From the NCBI RefSeq assembly GCF_024734665.1, contig NZ_CP102931.1, forward strand, positions 1,238,001 through 1,302,000: a stretch of DNA of 64,000 bases, given 5' to 3'. The notes under the pieces were generated by a model. That model saw nothing but the letters and a program-made list of their open reading frames with translations. It made no database searches and was not told the DNA's origin. Source of the DNA: Variovorax paradoxus (lineage in GTDB: Bacteria; Pseudomonadota; Gammaproteobacteria; Burkholderiales; Burkholderiaceae_C). Positions 9,124 to 17,597 of the stretch are shown piece by piece. Every line of letters starts with the position of its first letter. Position 1 is the stretch's first letter. A program made the translations under genes and the position numbers.

Positions 9124-9579
9124 TCAAAGAGTCGGATGCGAGGCGCGGTCGAAGAACTTGCGCGCCGAGCGCTCGTCGCTGTCGCGCTGCTCGCGCTTGG
9201 CCTCGGCCATCATTTCCTGCATGCGCACGCGCTCGGCCAGCGTGTCGAAGGAGCTCAGGCGGCGCTTCTGCTGCTGCCAGTCGGTGCGGCCGGTGTCGAG
9301 CCGGGTCTCGGTCTGCGCCGCGATGGCGCGCTGCTGCTCGATGGCGCCGTCCAGCGTGCCCAGAAAGTTGCGGTAGTTGCGCCATTGCGACGAGGGCAGG
9401 CCGTCGCGCATCAGCGCATCGAGCTGGTCGTGGTAGTCCTGCCGGTACTGCAGCAGCAGTTCGAGCTTCTGGCTGGCGTTGAGGTGCGCGTTCTGCAGTG
9501 CGCCCAGGCGCCGTGCGGCGTCGTCGGTCTGCGTGTGCGCCAGGTCGATCAGCATGCCAAGGGGGAGCTTGCGTGTCAT
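9124..9579 (-). CDS. fliJ: Flagellar export chaperone FliJ
   Basis: 151-aa, almost entirely helical/coiled-coil protein (heptad-rich from [20 protein letters not shown] through [20 protein letters not shown]). Size, charge pattern and position directly after fliI identify it as FliJ, the stalk of the FliI ring ATPase that also escorts empty export chaperones. ATG 9579 overlaps the fliI stop by 4 bp. Confidence 0.88.
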   Translation of the reverse strand: MTRKLPLGMLIDLAHTQTDDAARRLGALQNAHLNASQKLELLLQYRQDYHDQLDALMRDGLPSSQWRNYRNFLGTLDGAIEQQRAIAAQTETRLDTGRTDWQQQKRRLSSFDTLAERVRMQEMMAEAKREQRDSDERSARKFFDRASHPTL

Positions 9580-11039
9580 GTCTTGAATCTTTGTGTTGTT
9601 GTCGTCGTGGATGCGCGCTGTTCGGGCGCGAACAGGCCTTCGAGGTGCCCAATCGACTCGGCATAGCCCGCGCGTTCGTCCATCGACTGCTGAAGGAAGC
9701 CTTCGATGCGCGGATACATCGCAATGGCCTGGTCGAGCTGCAGGTCGTGCCCGGGTGCGTAGGCGCCCACGCTGATCAGGTCGCGGTTGCGCTGGTAGCG
9801 CGAGAGCATCTGTTTGAAGCGGCGCACCGAGTCGTACTGCGAAGACGGAATCAGCGCGGTCATGGCGCGGCTGATGGAGGCCTCGATGTCGATGGCGGGG
9901 TAGTGCCCGGCCTCGGCCAGCGTGCGCGAGAGCACCACGTGGCCGTCGAGAATCGCGCGCGCCGAGTCGGCAATCGGGTCCTGCTGGTCGTCGCCCTCGG
10001 ACAGCACCGTATAGAAGGCGGTGATCGAGCCGCCGCGTCCCTGCGCATCGCGCGCGCCGTTGCCCGCGCGCTCCACCAATGCCGGCAGCTTGGCGAACAC
10101 CGATGGCGGATAGCCTTTGGTGGCAGGCGGCTCGCCCACGGCCAGCGCAATCTCGCGCTGCGCCATCGCGTAGCGAGTGAGCGAGTCCATGATGAGCAGC
10201 ACGTCTTTGCCGCGGTCGCGAAAGTATTCGGCCAGGCAGGTCGCATAGGCCGCACCCTGCAGGCGTAGCAGCGGCGAGTTGTCGGCAGGCGCGGCCACCA
10301 CCACCGCGCGGGCCAGGCCCTCTTCGCCCAGCGTGTTCTCGATGAAGTCTTTCACCTCGCGGCCGCGTTCGCCGATCAGGCCGACCACGATGACTTCGGC
10401 GCTGGTGTAACGCGCCATCATGCCCAGCAGCACGCTCTTGCCCACGCCGGAGCCGGCGAACAGGCCCATGCGCTGGCCGCGGCCGACGGTGAGCATCGCG
10501 TTGATGGCGCGCACGCCGACGTCGAGCACCGAGTCGATGGGCGCACGCGACAGCGGGTTGACGGGCGGCGAGCTCAGCGGCACCTTGCGCGCAATGTCGA
10601 GCGGACCGAGCCCGTCGAGCGGACGGCCGGCCGCATCGACCACGCGGCCGAGCATGCCTTCGCCCACGGGCAGGCGCTTGGTGTGTGCGTTGCCGATCAT
10701 GCCGTTTGCATCGGGCTCCGCCGCGCCGGGCCGCGCGAACACGCGTGCTCCGGGCACGAGGCCTGCCACTTCGGTCTGCGACATCAGGAACAGGCGGTCA
10801 CCTGCAAAGCCCACGACCTCGGCTTCGGCGTGGCGCTGCGGATGGCCGGGCGGCAGTTCGATCAGGCAGTCGCTGCCCACGGGCAGTTGCAGGCCCACGG
10901 CTTCGAGCACCAATCCGACGGCGCGTGTGAGGCGGCCCGAGGCAATGGTGGTCTCGCAATGCGCGACGTTGGCGCGCGCCTTCTCCAGCGCAGCGCGCAC
11001 CGCTTGCAGATGGGCGTTGGGGGCGGCGGTGGTTTGCAT
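9576..11039 (-). CDS. fliI: Flagellum-specific export ATPase FliI
   Basis: 487-aa F1-beta-like ATPase that powers protein export. Walker A is [11 protein letters not shown] (about residue 180), followed by [17 protein letters not shown]; Walker B is [13 protein letters not shown]; the [13 protein letters not shown] and [20 protein letters not shown] segments are family-specific. The N-terminus carries the beta-barrel domain ([10 protein letters not shown]). It is cotranscribed with fliH (5-bp gap) and fliJ (overlap). All catalytic motifs look intact. Confidence 0.97.
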   Translation of the reverse strand: MQTTAAPNAHLQAVRAALEKARANVAHCETTIASGRLTRAVGLVLEAVGLQLPVGSDCLIELPPGHPQRHAEAEVVGFAGDRLFLMSQTEVAGLVPGARVFARPGAAEPDANGMIGNAHTKRLPVGEGMLGRVVDAAGRPLDGLGPLDIARKVPLSSPPVNPLSRAPIDSVLDVGVRAINAMLTVGRGQRMGLFAGSGVGKSVLLGMMARYTSAEVIVVGLIGERGREVKDFIENTLGEEGLARAVVVAAPADNSPLLRLQGAAYATCLAEYFRDRGKDVLLIMDSLTRYAMAQREIALAVGEPPATKGYPPSVFAKLPALVERAGNGARDAQGRGGSITAFYTVLSEGDDQQDPIADSARAILDGHVVLSRTLAEAGHYPAIDIEASISRAMTALIPSSQYDSVRRFKQMLSRYQRNRDLISVGAYAPGHDLQLDQAIAMYPRIEGFLQQSMDERAGYAESIGHLEGLFAPEQRASTTTTTQRFKT

Positions 11040-11044
11040 GGGCG

Positions 11045-11836
11045 TCAGAGCGAGTCGGCCTGCCCGTCGGCGTCGCCGTGCAGCGAGGCGGTCACGCGCT
11101 TCCAGCGGGTGCCGAGCGTGCCGTCGAGTTCGCCGGTGGCGGACTGCACGCGGCAGCCGCCGCGCGCGATGGTGTCGTCTGCGCGCACCTGCCAGCCGGC
11201 GGCTTCGATCTCGTTGCCCAGGCTGTTCTTCACCAGTGCCACGTCATCGGGGTTCAGCAGCAGGCGCGGCTCACCGCGCAGCGCGGGCTCGGTGTTGAGC
11301 AGGTCGCGCACCACGGGCAGCACCCATTCGGGCTCGGCCTTCAGCGTGCGGTGCACCACCTGGCGGGCCACGTCGAGCGCGAGCGCGAGCACGGCCTGCG
11401 AAAGCTCTTCTTCTGCGCGGCGCAATGCATCGGGCAGCGACTGGGCCAGCGCGCGCAGGCGCTCGGCATGCACGCTGGCGGCCGCGAGGCCGGTGGCCAG
11501 TCCTTCGGTGTGACCGACCTTGCGGCCTTCGGCAAGCCCGGCGGCGCGGCCCTCGGCCTCGCCGTCGATGCGGGCTTCCCTGCGGATGCGCGCGATGTCG
11601 GCAAGGTCAATCTTTGGTGCGGGAGGCGCGGGCGGCGCGCCGTTGCGCTCGGCGGCCTTATTGCGGCTGGCGGGCGCCTTGCCGTCGATGGTGCCCATCT
11701 CCCAGCGCTCCCAGGCCGAAAGCGTGGGCGATGGGGCGGGCTTCGGTCCGGCCGCCGCATGGCGCGCGGCGGCATGGATGGCGGCAAGCCGTTCGCGCGA
11801 CTCGCCGAAGGCGCCGTTGGTGTCAGACGAAGTCAT
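11045..11836 (-). CDS. fliH: Flagellar assembly protein FliH (export ATPase regulator)
   Basis: 263-aa protein with a Pro/Ala-rich N-terminus, a central helical stretch with small-residue spacing ([20 protein letters not shown], containing GxxxG-like repeats typical of FliH) and a C-terminal domain related to the V/F-ATPase peripheral stalk ([43 protein letters not shown]). FliH binds and restrains FliI and docks it to FliN. The start overlaps fliG by 14 bp. Confidence 0.92.
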   Translation of the reverse strand: MTSSDTNGAFGESRERLAAIHAAARHAAAGPKPAPSPTLSAWERWEMGTIDGKAPASRNKAAERNGAPPAPPAPKIDLADIARIRREARIDGEAEGRAAGLAEGRKVGHTEGLATGLAAASVHAERLRALAQSLPDALRRAEEELSQAVLALALDVARQVVHRTLKAEPEWVLPVVRDLLNTEPALRGEPRLLLNPDDVALVKNSLGNEIEAAGWQVRADDTIARGGCRVQSATGELDGTLGTRWKRVTASLHGDADGQADSL

Positions 11837-12821
11837 CGGTGCCAGGCGCCGCGATCACGATTTCGCCAGCCTCCGCCAGACGGCGGGCGACTTGCAGGAT
11901 GGCCTTCTGCTCGGTCTCGACCTGCGACACGCGCACGGGGCCGCGCAGCTCCATGTCTTCGCGCAGCGTCTCGGCGGCGCGTTGCGACATGTTGTTGAGG
12001 AACTTGTCGCGCAGCTCCATCGGCGCGCCCTTGAGCGCGATGATGAGCGAGTCGGACTCGATGTCCTTGAGCAGGCGCTGGATGCTGCGGTCTTCCAGGC
12101 CCAGCAGGTTCTCGAACACGAACATCTCGTCGACGATGCGCTGGGCCAGCGCCTCGTCCTGCTCGCGCACATGGGCGATGGCTTCTTCTTCCACGCCGGT
12201 GCTCATGAGGTTGACGATCTCGGCCGCGGTGCGCACGCCGCCCAGGCGGCTGCGGCGCACGCCCTGGCCCGCGAGCATCTCGGTGAGCACGTCGGTCAGC
12301 TCGTTCAGCGCCGACGGCTGCACGCCGCCGAAGGTGGCCACGCGCATGATCACGTCGTGGCGCAGCCGCGCCGGCAGCTTCTCCAACACTTCCGATGCCT
12401 TCATGCGGTCCAGGTGCACGAGCAGCGTTGCCAGGATCTGCGGATGCTCGTCGCGGATGAGTTCGGCCACTTCGCCGGCCTCGAGCTCGTTGAGCCGCTC
12501 GATGCCGCCGTGCGGCTCGTCGGGCTGCAGGATGTCTTCGAGCAGGTTGCTGGCGCGGTCGTCGCCCAGCGCCTTCTTCAGCACGGCGCGGATGTAGCTG
12601 GTCGAGCCCAGGTGCAGGGCCGACAGCTGTTCGGTCTCGTGGCGGAATTCGGAGAGCACGGCGGCCAGTTCGTCCTTGGAGACGGAGCTGAGCTTCGACA
12701 TTGCAAGGCCCAGCGCCTGCACCTCGGAGGTGGGCAGCTGGTGCAGCGCGGCGGCGGCGCGGTCTTCGCCCAGCGCCATCAGCAGGATGGCGCTCTTGCG
12801 GGTTCCCATTTCGCTATTCAT
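11823..12821 (-). CDS. fliG: Flagellar motor switch protein FliG
   Basis: 332-aa rotor protein linking the MS ring to the C ring and contacting the stator. Visible are the N-terminal FliF-binding domain (KSAILLMALGEDRAAAALHQ), the middle-domain EHPQ motif (RDEHPQILATLLVHLDRMKA), and the charged C-terminal torque helix (LEDRSIQRLLKDIESDSL then ALKGAPMELRDKFLNNMSQR). It overlaps fliF by 8 bp and fliH by 14 bp, so fliF-G-H are tightly coupled. Confidence 0.97.
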   Translation of the reverse strand: MNSEMGTRKSAILLMALGEDRAAAALHQLPTSEVQALGLAMSKLSSVSKDELAAVLSEFRHETEQLSALHLGSTSYIRAVLKKALGDDRASNLLEDILQPDEPHGGIERLNELEAGEVAELIRDEHPQILATLLVHLDRMKASEVLEKLPARLRHDVIMRVATFGGVQPSALNELTDVLTEMLAGQGVRRSRLGGVRTAAEIVNLMSTGVEEEAIAHVREQDEALAQRIVDEMFVFENLLGLEDRSIQRLLKDIESDSLIIALKGAPMELRDKFLNNMSQRAAETLREDMELRGPVRVSQVETEQKAILQVARRLAEAGEIVIAAPGTDDFV

Positions 12822-14550
12822 CGTTGTGCATCCAGTGCTGGATCAGGGTGGCCACCAGCTTCGGGTCCTTGTCGGCGGCCTGGTGGGCGTATTCCATGTC
12901 GGCCTTGCGGCGGTTGGCCTCGCGCTCGCGCAGGCTTTCGTCGGGAGAGGGCGCGTTCGGGTCTGGCTCTGCGACCGGCGCGAAGGCGGGGCCGGTGGAT
13001 GCCGCAGCCGCAGCCGGGGGAGCCAGGTGCCGGCGCATCAGCGGGCGCAGCACGGCGAACCAGGCGAAGAGCGCGATCAGGGCGTACAGCAGGTACTGGC
13101 CCAGCGTCTTGCCGAGCTCGATGTTCTCGCGGTCGCGCCAGAACGGCACTTCGGGCGCGGGGGCGCTGTCGGCGTCGCGGGCGAAGGCACTGTTGACCAC
13201 GTTGAGCGAGTCGCCGCGATCCTGGCTGAAGCCCATGGCTTCCTTGGCGAGATTGCGGATCTGCTCCAGCTCGGCTGGGGTCAGCGCGCGGCTGCCGCTC
13301 TTGCCCGATGCATCCACCGCATCGCGGTTGTTCACCACCACGGCGACCGACAGGCGCTTCACGCCGCCGGCGGCCTGCTGCACGTGGCGAATGGTGCGGT
13401 CGAGCTCGTAGTTGGTGGTGGTGTCCTTGCGCGTGCTGCTCGGGCCGGTGGGGGCGGTGCTGGCCGTGGAGCCAGCCACGCCCGGTGCACCCGGAGCGCC
13501 GGGTGTTCCCGGCGCGGGCGGCGTGCCCGGTGCGTTCGGCGCACGAGGCCCGGTGATTGGCGCGGTCGGGTTCACCGGCGGCTGGTTCGACAGCGCGCCC
13601 GGCACGCCGCCGGGTTGCCCGCCGCCGTGCTGCGCCGATTCGCTGCTCTGCTGGCTGCGGATGGCGACCTGCGTCGGGTCCTGGTTGGGCTTGTATTTCT
13701 CGTCGGTGTGCTCGACCACCGAGAAGTCGATGTCGGCCGCCACTTGCGCGCGCACATTGTTCGTGCCCACGATGGGCTGCAGGATCGCCTCGATGCGGCG
13801 GATGTAGCCCTGCTCGATCTCCTGCGCGTACTTGAGCTGGCTCACGTCCAGCCCGCGGTCGCCGCCGCGCGCCGAAGACAGCAGGTTGCCGCGCTGGTCG
13901 ACCACGGTCACGCTCTTGGCGTCGAGGTCGGGCACGCTGCTGGACACCATGTGCACGATGGCGCTGACCTGGCCTTCGTCGATGCTGCGTCCGCGTGCGA
14001 GCGCGAGCACCACCGAGGCCGAGGGCTTCTTCTGGTCGCGCACGAAGAGCGAGGGCTTGGGCAGCGCCAGGTGTACGCGGGCCGACTCGATGGCGCCGAT
14101 GGATTCGATGGAGCGCGCCAGCTCGCCTTCGAGCCCGCGCTGGTAGTTGACCTGCTCGGCGAACTGGCTGGTGCCGAACTTCTGGTTGTCCATCAGTTCG
14201 AAGCCCACGCCGCCCGCCTTGGGCAGGCCCTGCGCCGCGAGCTTCAGGCGCGTCTCGGCCACCTTGTCGCCCGCGATCAGGATCGCGCCGCCGCCGTCGG
14301 CGAACTTGTAGGGCACGTTCATCTGCTGCAGCGACGCGATGATCGCGCCGCCGTCGCGGTCCGACACGTTGGTGTAGAGCACCTTGTAGTCGGGCCCGCG
14401 GCTCCAGAGCATGAACGCGGCAGCGGCGGCCACCAGGGCCGCGCCTCCGATGATCAGCGGCAGCCGGGGCTGTGCGCGCATGCGGTCCAGTAGCGCAGGC
14501 TGGCCGTTGCCGGCCGCAGGCAAAGCACCCGCGGGCGCCGCCGTGCTCAT
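12814..14550 (-). CDS. fliF: Flagellar MS-ring protein FliF
   Basis: 578 aa from ATG 14550, chosen because GAAGG sits 8 bases upstream; an upstream in-frame start at 14673 adds an unconvincing leader. An N-terminal transmembrane helix (PLIIGGAALVAAAAAFML) is followed by the ring-building domains (KVLYTNVSDRDGGAI, FAEQVNYQRGLEGELARSI, ARVHLALPKPSLFVRDQKKP) and a second helix near the C-terminus (LLYALIALFAWFAVL). The cytoplasmic tail binds FliG. Odd feature: between the ring domains and the TNYELDRTIRHV segment is a Pro/Gly/Ala-rich stretch with collagen-like Gly-X-Y periodicity (DNA about 13440-13620). FliF is the first gene of the minus-strand operon, divergent from fliE. Confidence 0.95.
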   Translation of the reverse strand: MSTAAPAGALPAAGNGQPALLDRMRAQPRLPLIIGGAALVAAAAAFMLWSRGPDYKVLYTNVSDRDGGAIIASLQQMNVPYKFADGGGAILIAGDKVAETRLKLAAQGLPKAGGVGFELMDNQKFGTSQFAEQVNYQRGLEGELARSIESIGAIESARVHLALPKPSLFVRDQKKPSASVVLALARGRSIDEGQVSAIVHMVSSSVPDLDAKSVTVVDQRGNLLSSARGGDRGLDVSQLKYAQEIEQGYIRRIEAILQPIVGTNNVRAQVAADIDFSVVEHTDEKYKPNQDPTQVAIRSQQSSESAQHGGGQPGGVPGALSNQPPVNPTAPITGPRAPNAPGTPPAPGTPGAPGAPGVAGSTASTAPTGPSSTRKDTTTNYELDRTIRHVQQAAGGVKRLSVAVVVNNRDAVDASGKSGSRALTPAELEQIRNLAKEAMGFSQDRGDSLNVVNSAFARDADSAPAPEVPFWRDRENIELGKTLGQYLLYALIALFAWFAVLRPLMRRHLAPPAAAAASTGPAFAPVAEPDPNAPSPDESLREREANRRKADMEYAHQAADKDPKLVATLIQHWMHNDE

Positions 14551-14835
14551 GGGTGCACCTTCGTCGTGGCGGTTGCCGTTGCCATGGTGGGAGTGGAGAT
14601 TCGGTGTAGAGATTTCATTCCGGATGGCCCGTGATGTCGTCCGCGGCCTGTTCGTTTCGCCGACGATTGTCAACAGTCACCCGGAATTCGAATGCCCGAA
14701 CAGCCGGGGTTTTTGCCCTCAGTTGCGCGCTTGAATCGGGGTCTTCCCTTGATACGCTGCAAGCAGGCAGGAGGGCTTTTGTCCCTCCATGTCAAGTCAC
14801 GCAGAAGTCTTCAAACAAAGGAAGAGGGATCTCCC
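14551..14835. promoter_or_regulatory. Divergent fliF / fliE control region
   Basis: The 285-bp gap between the oppositely oriented fliF and fliE starts must hold promoters for both early flagellar operons. No convincing sigma-28 box is visible, consistent with class II (FlhDC-dependent) control. A small perfect hairpin, GGAGGG (14770-14775) with CCCTCC (14783-14788), lies in the fliE leader. The FlhDC assignment is inference from family knowledge. Confidence 0.4.
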
Positions 14836-15159
14836 ATGTCGATCAGTGCCATCGAATCCGTCCTGCAGCAGATGCGCGCCACCGCGCTGCACACGGGCAT
14901 TGCGCCCGCGGCCGCTGCCGGTACGCCGGTCGAAGCCGGCGGTTTCGCAGCCGAGCTCCAGCGCTCGCTTTCCAACATCAGCGGCGCGCAGCAACAGGCC
15001 TATGCGCAGGCCGAGTCGTTCGAACTGGGCAAGCCCGGTGTCGCGCTCAACGACGTGATGGTCGACCTGCAGAAGGCCAACGTCGCGTTCCAGACCGGGC
15101 TGCAGGTGCGCAACCGCCTGGTGACCGCCTATCAGGAAGTGATGAACCTGCAGGCCTGA
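14836..15159 (+). CDS. fliE: Flagellar hook-basal body complex protein FliE
   Basis: 107-aa helical protein that joins the MS ring to the rod and is the first export substrate. The start at ATG 14836 (MSISAIESVLQQMR) follows a strong GGAAGAGGG ribosome site. The family core is SFELGKPGVALNDVMVDLQK, then ANVAFQTGLQVRNRLVTAYQ and EVMNLQ at the very C-terminus. It is divergent from fliF and precedes fliC by 175 bp. Confidence 0.95.
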   Translation: MSISAIESVLQQMRATALHTGIAPAAAAGTPVEAGGFAAELQRSLSNISGAQQQAYAQAESFELGKPGVALNDVMVDLQKANVAFQTGLQVRNRLVTAYQEVMNLQA

Positions 15160-15211
15160 GGGGGAGGGTTGGTGGTGTGGGCCGCCTGTGCAACTTTTTT
15201 GTACGTGGCCC

Positions 15212-15238
15212 TAAAGGTTCGTGAGACCCCGCCGATAA
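15212..15238 (+). promoter_or_regulatory. Sigma-28 (FliA) promoter of fliC
   Basis: TAAA at 15212-15215, 15 bases, then GCCGATAA at 15231-15238 matches the enterobacterial/beta-proteobacterial FliA consensus (TAAA-N15-GCCGATAA) exactly. Transcription should begin near 15245, giving a leader of about 90 nt for fliC. The fliA gene is in this window at 38416-39150. Confidence 0.9.
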
Positions 15239-15334
15239 CCAAGTCAACGATGGCTTGAGTCTCACAGTGGAAGCGGGTCCAGCGTTACGGCCGAAGGCCG
15301 GAGTCCACAACCTTTTTTCAATCAGGAGTCGAAC

Positions 15335-16993
15335 ATGGCGCAAGTCATCAACACGAACAGCCTCTCGCTGGTCACGCAAAACAACCTCAACAAGTCGCAG
15401 TCGGCGTTGAACAGCGCCATCGAGCGCCTGTCTTCGGGCATGCGCATCAACAGCGCCAAGGATGACGCTGCCGGCCAAGCCATTGCCAACCGCTTCACGG
15501 CCAACATCAAGGGCCTGACGCAAGCAACGCGCAACGCCAACGACGGCATCTCGATCGCTCAGACGACCGAAGGCGCGCTGACCGAAGTCAACAACAACCT
15601 GCAACGCATCCGCGAACTGTCGGTGCAAGCCGCCACGGGCACGAACTCGGCCAGCGACCTGGACTCGATCCAGTCGGAAATCGGCCAGCGCCTGGACGAA
15701 ATCAACCGCGTGTCGGAACAGACCCAGTTCAACGGCGTGAAGGTCCTGTCGGCCGACGCCGGCAAGCTGACCGTTCAAGTCGGCGCGAACGATGGCGAAA
15801 CCATCGACATCGACCTGCAAGAAATCAGCGCCAAGACCCTCGGTCTGGACGGCTTCAACGTCAACAACACCGGTTCGAAGAACAAGAGTGCAACGGCTTC
15901 CGACCTGCTGGTCGCCGGCTTCACCGCGGGTGCCACCACGAACGGCATCACGGCTTACAGCCGCACGCTGACCACGGCCGCCAACGGCGCTACGGCCAAT
16001 GACGTGCTGGCCAAGATGCAAGACGGCGGCACGGTCTCCATGACCGGCGGCGCAACCTACACCTACAGCGCAGCCACCAAGAGCTACACCGCCACGGAAG
16101 CTGCACGCAGCCAGGCCAACACGCTCGCTTCGCTGACCCCGGCAGCCGGCACCAGCGTGACCGCCACGGTCAAGCTCGGCACCCGTTCGATGGACGTCAA
16201 GATCGACAGCAACGGTGCAATGACCGACGCTGCCGACGGCTCGGCCCTGTACCTCGACGCTTCGAAGAACCTGACCAAGACGGGCACCGGCACGACGACC
16301 GCCGCCACGCTGTCGGCGGTGCTCGAGCAAGCCACCGGCATGTCCGCTACCGGCGACTCGATCACCATCGGCGCAACCGGCGCTTCGTACACGGTGGTGA
16401 CGGCAGCTGCCGGCGCCAGCACCTTCGCGGTTGCCGGCGAGCGCGCCACGGCCGACCAGGTCGCAGCCAAGATCAACGCTGGTGCAGGTTCCATCGACAT
16501 CGACGGTGCTGGCGCCACCACTGCCTACGCAGTCGCAGCAGCCGGCGGTGCCGTGACCGGCGCCTACATCGGCGTGAGCGGCCTGACGACGACCGCTGCT
16601 GAATCGATCAACCTGAACGCCAACGGCGTGGTGACCGATTCGCAAGGCAGCACCGTGTATGCCGATTCCACCAAGCCCGGCAAGCTGACGACCAACGCCG
16701 TCAGCGACGCAAAGTCGACCGTCGATCCGCTGAAGGCCCTGGACGCCGCCCTGTCGCAAGTCGACAAGCTGCGCAGCTCGCTGGGTGCGGTGCAAAACCG
16801 TTTCGACTCGGTGATCGCCAACCTCGGCACCACGGTGACCAACCTGTCCTCGTCGCGTTCGCGCATCGAAGACGCTGACTACGCCGTTGAAGTGTCGAAC
16901 ATGACGCGCGCCCAGATCCTGCAACAAGCAGGTACCTCGGTGCTGTCGCAAGCCAACCAGACCACGCAAGGCGTGCTGTCGCTCCTGCGTTGA
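15335..16993 (+). CDS. fliC: Flagellin FliC
   Basis: 552-aa filament subunit. The conserved D0/D1 ends are intact: MAQVINTNSLSLVTQNNLNK, AIERLSSGMRINSAKDDAAG and DGISIAQTTEGALTEVNNNL at the N-terminus; LGAVQNRFDSVIANL, SRIEDADYAVEVSNMTRAQI and QANQTTQGVLSLLR at the C-terminus. Residues about 185-460 form the variable surface region, rich in Ala, Thr, Gly and Ser. The start follows a purine-rich site (CAGGAGTCG). It is driven by the sigma-28 promoter at 15212. It is the only flagellin gene in the window. Codon use looks optimised (few rare codons, many AAC/AAG/GGC), as expected of a highly expressed gene. Confidence 0.97.
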   Translation: MAQVINTNSLSLVTQNNLNKSQSALNSAIERLSSGMRINSAKDDAAGQAIANRFTANIKGLTQATRNANDGISIAQTTEGALTEVNNNLQRIRELSVQAATGTNSASDLDSIQSEIGQRLDEINRVSEQTQFNGVKVLSADAGKLTVQVGANDGETIDIDLQEISAKTLGLDGFNVNNTGSKNKSATASDLLVAGFTAGATTNGITAYSRTLTTAANGATANDVLAKMQDGGTVSMTGGATYTYSAATKSYTATEAARSQANTLASLTPAAGTSVTATVKLGTRSMDVKIDSNGAMTDAADGSALYLDASKNLTKTGTGTTTAATLSAVLEQATGMSATGDSITIGATGASYTVVTAAAGASTFAVAGERATADQVAAKINAGAGSIDIDGAGATTAYAVAAAGGAVTGAYIGVSGLTTTAAESINLNANGVVTDSQGSTVYADSTKPGKLTTNAVSDAKSTVDPLKALDAALSQVDKLRSSLGAVQNRFDSVIANLGTTVTNLSSSRSRIEDADYAVEVSNMTRAQILQQAGTSVLSQANQTTQGVLSLLR

Positions 16994-17100
16994 TCGACGA
17001 GGTCTAGTTAGTCAGAACAGAAGCAAAGGAATGCCGGGCCCCTCCCGCAAGGGTGGAGTCCGGCTGGCGCAGGTTCCCCGGGGAAAGCCGGGGCCGCCTG

Positions 17101-17150
17101 CGCTGTCCTCTGCGGCCATGCCCCAAGGGATGAGGCCGCAGAGGACAGCG
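17101..17150 (+). terminator. Strong 17-bp perfect hairpin after fliC
   Basis: CGCTGTCCTCTGCGGCC (17101-17117) pairs perfectly with 17134-17150 around a 16-base loop. A second dyad just upstream (about 17069-17100, CGCAGG...CCTGCG with an inner CCCCGG/CCGGGG) adds more structure. There is no T-tract, so this may be a transcription attenuator or a 3' stabiliser for fliC mRNA that lets reduced transcription continue into flaG-fliD. Confidence 0.6.
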
Positions 17151-17171
17151 AACCAGCAAAACAAGGTGGAA

Positions 17172-17534
17172 ATGATGTTGAACCCCGTGCCGGCTAACCC
17201 CGTGATGGAGAACCAGTGGACGCAGCTGCTCGTCGGCGGCGCCGCGGCCGTGCGGGGCCTGGTGGCCGGTGCGAAGGGCGATGCCGCGGCCGACGCGAAG
17301 GACGACGCGACACCCGTGCAGGTCGAGCAGGCAGTGCGCCAGGTGAACGAAGCGTTCGCGCTGCGCGAGGTCGGGCTGCAGTTCGAGGTCGACAAGGACA
17401 CCGACAAGGTCATCGTCAAGGTGGTGGATCGCGTCAGCGGCGAGGTCATTCGCCAGATTCCCAATGAAGACGTCGTGCGCATCGCGAAGCTGATGAGCGA
17501 CGGCAACGGCCTGCTGGTGGACCACGCGGCCTGA
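17172..17534 (+). CDS. flaG: FlaG family flagellar protein
   Basis: 120-aa protein. The start ATG 17172 (or the next ATG, 17175) follows AAGGTGGA. The FlaG domain fills the second half: VEQAVRQVNEAFALREVGLQ, FEVDKDTDKVIVKVVDRVSG and EVIRQIPNEDVVRIAKLM. FlaG proteins influence filament length and are normally encoded next to fliD, as here. An in-frame extension to 17031 would run through the fliC hairpin and is rejected. Confidence 0.9.
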   Translation: MMLNPVPANPVMENQWTQLLVGGAAAVRGLVAGAKGDAAADAKDDATPVQVEQAVRQVNEAFALREVGLQFEVDKDTDKVIVKVVDRVSGEVIRQIPNEDVVRIAKLMSDGNGLLVDHAA

Positions 17535-17597
17535 GGCCGCATCCGGTTCCTCATCTCCGGCAGCAGCACTTTCAATACAGGACAGGAAAGCATTCAC

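Noticed and set aside
14551..14673. N-terminal extension of FliF
   Set aside because: His/Asn/Arg-rich leader without similarity; ATG 14550 has a well-spaced GAAGG and gives the normal FliF start.
15047..16969. 640-codon minus-strand frame opposite fliC
   Set aside because: Shadow of a highly expressed flagellin gene; no recognisable domain.
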